From assembly GCA_051005375.1 (NCBI GenBank), contig JBPCJK010000083.1, positions 1-6,828 of the forward strand: a stretch of DNA of 6,828 nt, in the 5' to 3' direction. Made by a program: the position numbers and the translations under genes. The notes beneath the pieces are model-generated. The model was not told the DNA's origin and made no database searches. It worked only from the letters and a program-made list of their open reading frames with translations. The stretch's first letter is position 1; every line of letters begins with the position of its first letter. Shown one piece after another: positions 5,904 through 6,828 of the stretch. The DNA comes from JADDRA01 sp051005375. Lineage in GTDB: Bacteria; Actinomycetota; Acidimicrobiia; Acidimicrobiales; CADCSY01.

Positions 5904-6767
5904 GTGGGGCCGGCGTTGGCCGCTGACGTCGTGCCCGACCTCCAATCGCTGATAGATGCCGTACCCGACGGCGCCACGTTGACGCTCTCCGGTGACATCG
6001 TGGTGAACGAGGCGGTGCTCATCGACAATCGCAACGACCTCGCCATCGTTGGCGACGGAACCACCGTGCTGCACCAGGCAGCGGGGGCACAGGTGAAGAT
6101 GCTCCTCGTGGTGGGAGGCTCGAACATCACCATTTGTGACCTGGAGCTGGCGGGCTCGAGGGTCCCGACGGTGAAGGGTGGTTCTGGCGGCGCCGGCATC
6201 GGTGTCAAGGGAACGTCCGGTGTGACGCTCGAGAACCTGTACGTGCACGACACCTGGGGCGACTTCGTGGATCTCGACATCGGGCTCCGGGGCGATCCAG
6301 ACCTCACCACCCGCGACGTGCTCATCACCGGCAACCGGTTCGAGCGCAGCGGTCGCCAGGGCGTCTCGATCTCCAGGATGATCGACAACGTCGACATCGT
6401 CGCCAACACGATGGTGGATTCGAATAGGGCCACCATCGACATCGAGCACTCGATCACCACCAACGACATCCTCATCGACCAGAACGTGATCCAGAACTTC
6501 GGCACCGCCGGGGTCATCTTCGGCCGCGGGGGCGTCGTCACCAACGTCGTGGTCCAGCGAAACACCGTCACCACCGGTTCAAAGGCCCTGTGGGTCAACG
6601 TCTTGGAGCGCGATCCCGCCAACCAGGTGAGGGGCCTTACCGTGTGCAACGACGTGCTGGAGAGCGACTTCGCCCCGAACGACCTGGTGGGGGCCACCGA
6701 GATCTACACCAACGAGCCCTTCATCTCCGACGAGCCGGTGCAGGAGTGCCCAGCCCTCCTCCCCTGA
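5904..6767 (+). CDS. Secreted right-handed parallel beta-helix protein (start uncertain)
   Basis: From GTG 5904 the product is 287 residues; the true N-terminus is probably ~20 residues further upstream (see 5849-5903). After the ALA|AD signal cleavage site the whole chain is made of rungs about 20-30 residues long, typical of pectate-lyase-like beta-helices: ITICDLELAG (75-84), VTLENLYVHDT (107-117), VLITGNRFERSG (139-150), VDIVANTMVDSN (163-174), ILIDQNVIQNFG (189-200), VVVQRNTVTTG (215-225) and LTVCNDVLESD (245-255). Asparagine recurs at the turns (GN, AN, QN, RN). Proteins of this fold often cleave, epimerise or bind polysaccharides outside the cell, but no known catalytic set could be identified. 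Asp and Arg residues around DFVDLDIGLRGDPD (120-133) and RQGVSISR (151-158) are candidates for an active groove. Three cysteines (78, 248, 282) are present. It lies 90-145 bases after the polymerase-like gene on the same strand, so it may process or bind the glycan made by the upstream genes. A hairpin follows the stop. Confidence 0.8.
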   Translation: MGPALAADVVPDLQSLIDAVPDGATLTLSGDIVVNEAVLIDNRNDLAIVGDGTTVLHQAAGAQVKMLLVVGGSNITICDLELAGSRVPTVKGGSGGAGIGVKGTSGVTLENLYVHDTWGDFVDLDIGLRGDPDLTTRDVLITGNRFERSGRQGVSISRMIDNVDIVANTMVDSNRATIDIEHSITTNDILIDQNVIQNFGTAGVIFGRGGVVTNVVVQRNTVTTGSKALWVNVLERDPANQVRGLTVCNDVLESDFAPNDLVGATEIYTNEPFISDEPVQECPALLP

Positions 6768-6776
6768 GCAAAGCCG

Positions 6777-6809
6777 TCGCCCACCCCGACCGAGCATCGA
6801 GGTGGGCGA
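6777..6809 (+). terminator. Hairpin after the beta-helix gene, candidate terminator
   Basis: TCGCCCACC (6777-6785) pairs perfectly with GGTGGGCGA (6801-6809). After one mismatch, three more pairs (6787-6789 with 6797-6799) leave a 7-base loop. It begins 10 bases after the TGA at 6765-6767. No T-run follows within the window, so it is either a U-tract-less terminator, as is common in actinobacteria, or a 3' stabilising hairpin. Confidence 0.5.
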
Positions 6810-6828
6810 GGCTCGGCTACGGCGTCGT

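Noticed and set aside
4903..5952. Open frame of 349 codons in a second + strand frame
   Set aside because: The translation is Arg/Pro-rich shadow sequence over the membrane protein. The real frame shows clear hydrophobic helices.
5564..6697. Minus-strand open frame of 377 codons opposite the beta-helix gene
   Set aside because: It is Ser/Thr/Arg/Pro-rich with no domain, and it spans two + strand genes and the gap between them.

Overview
The window is strongly GC-rich and densely coding, with every supported gene on the + strand. GTG starts are common and three consecutive gene junctions are 4-base overlaps. This points to a high-GC actinobacterium, possibly an uncultured acidimicrobial lineage; that placement is inference from composition and gene style only, since the window holds no phylogenetic marker.

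Layout. Bases 1-483 are the 3' end of a gene whose product ends in a universal-stress-protein-like domain, perhaps the tail of a cation:proton antiporter. Its last ~40 codons look non-domain and contain a perfect 13-bp inverted repeat plus further GTTC/GAAC half-sites, just upstream of the next gene. Bases 494-5758 form a tight four-gene block: a flavin acyl-thioester dehydrogenase, a stand-alone amino-acid-adenylating enzyme, a GT4 glycosyltransferase and a polytopic membrane protein of polysaccharide-polymerase type. After a ~90-base gap comes a secreted right-handed beta-helix protein. Its signal peptide is readable but appears separated from its best start codon by one extra base. A 9-bp hairpin follows its stop codon.

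How the genes may work together. The ten specificity positions of the adenylation protein read D-L-F-Y-L-A-L-V-C-K. This is one residue away from the code I recall for the stand-alone prolyl-AMP ligases (PltF/RedM/CloN4 type) that work with a flavin dehydrogenase (PltE/RedW/CloN3 type) to make pyrrole-2-carboxyl bound to a carrier protein. The dehydrogenase directly upstream fits that partner role. Finding this pair overlapped with a glycosyltransferase and a polymerase-like membrane protein, and followed by a secreted beta-helix protein, suggests a glycan assembly locus that adds an amino-acid-derived, possibly pyrrolic, acyl group. No carrier protein or acyltransferase lies in the window, so the chemistry and the final product remain hypotheses.
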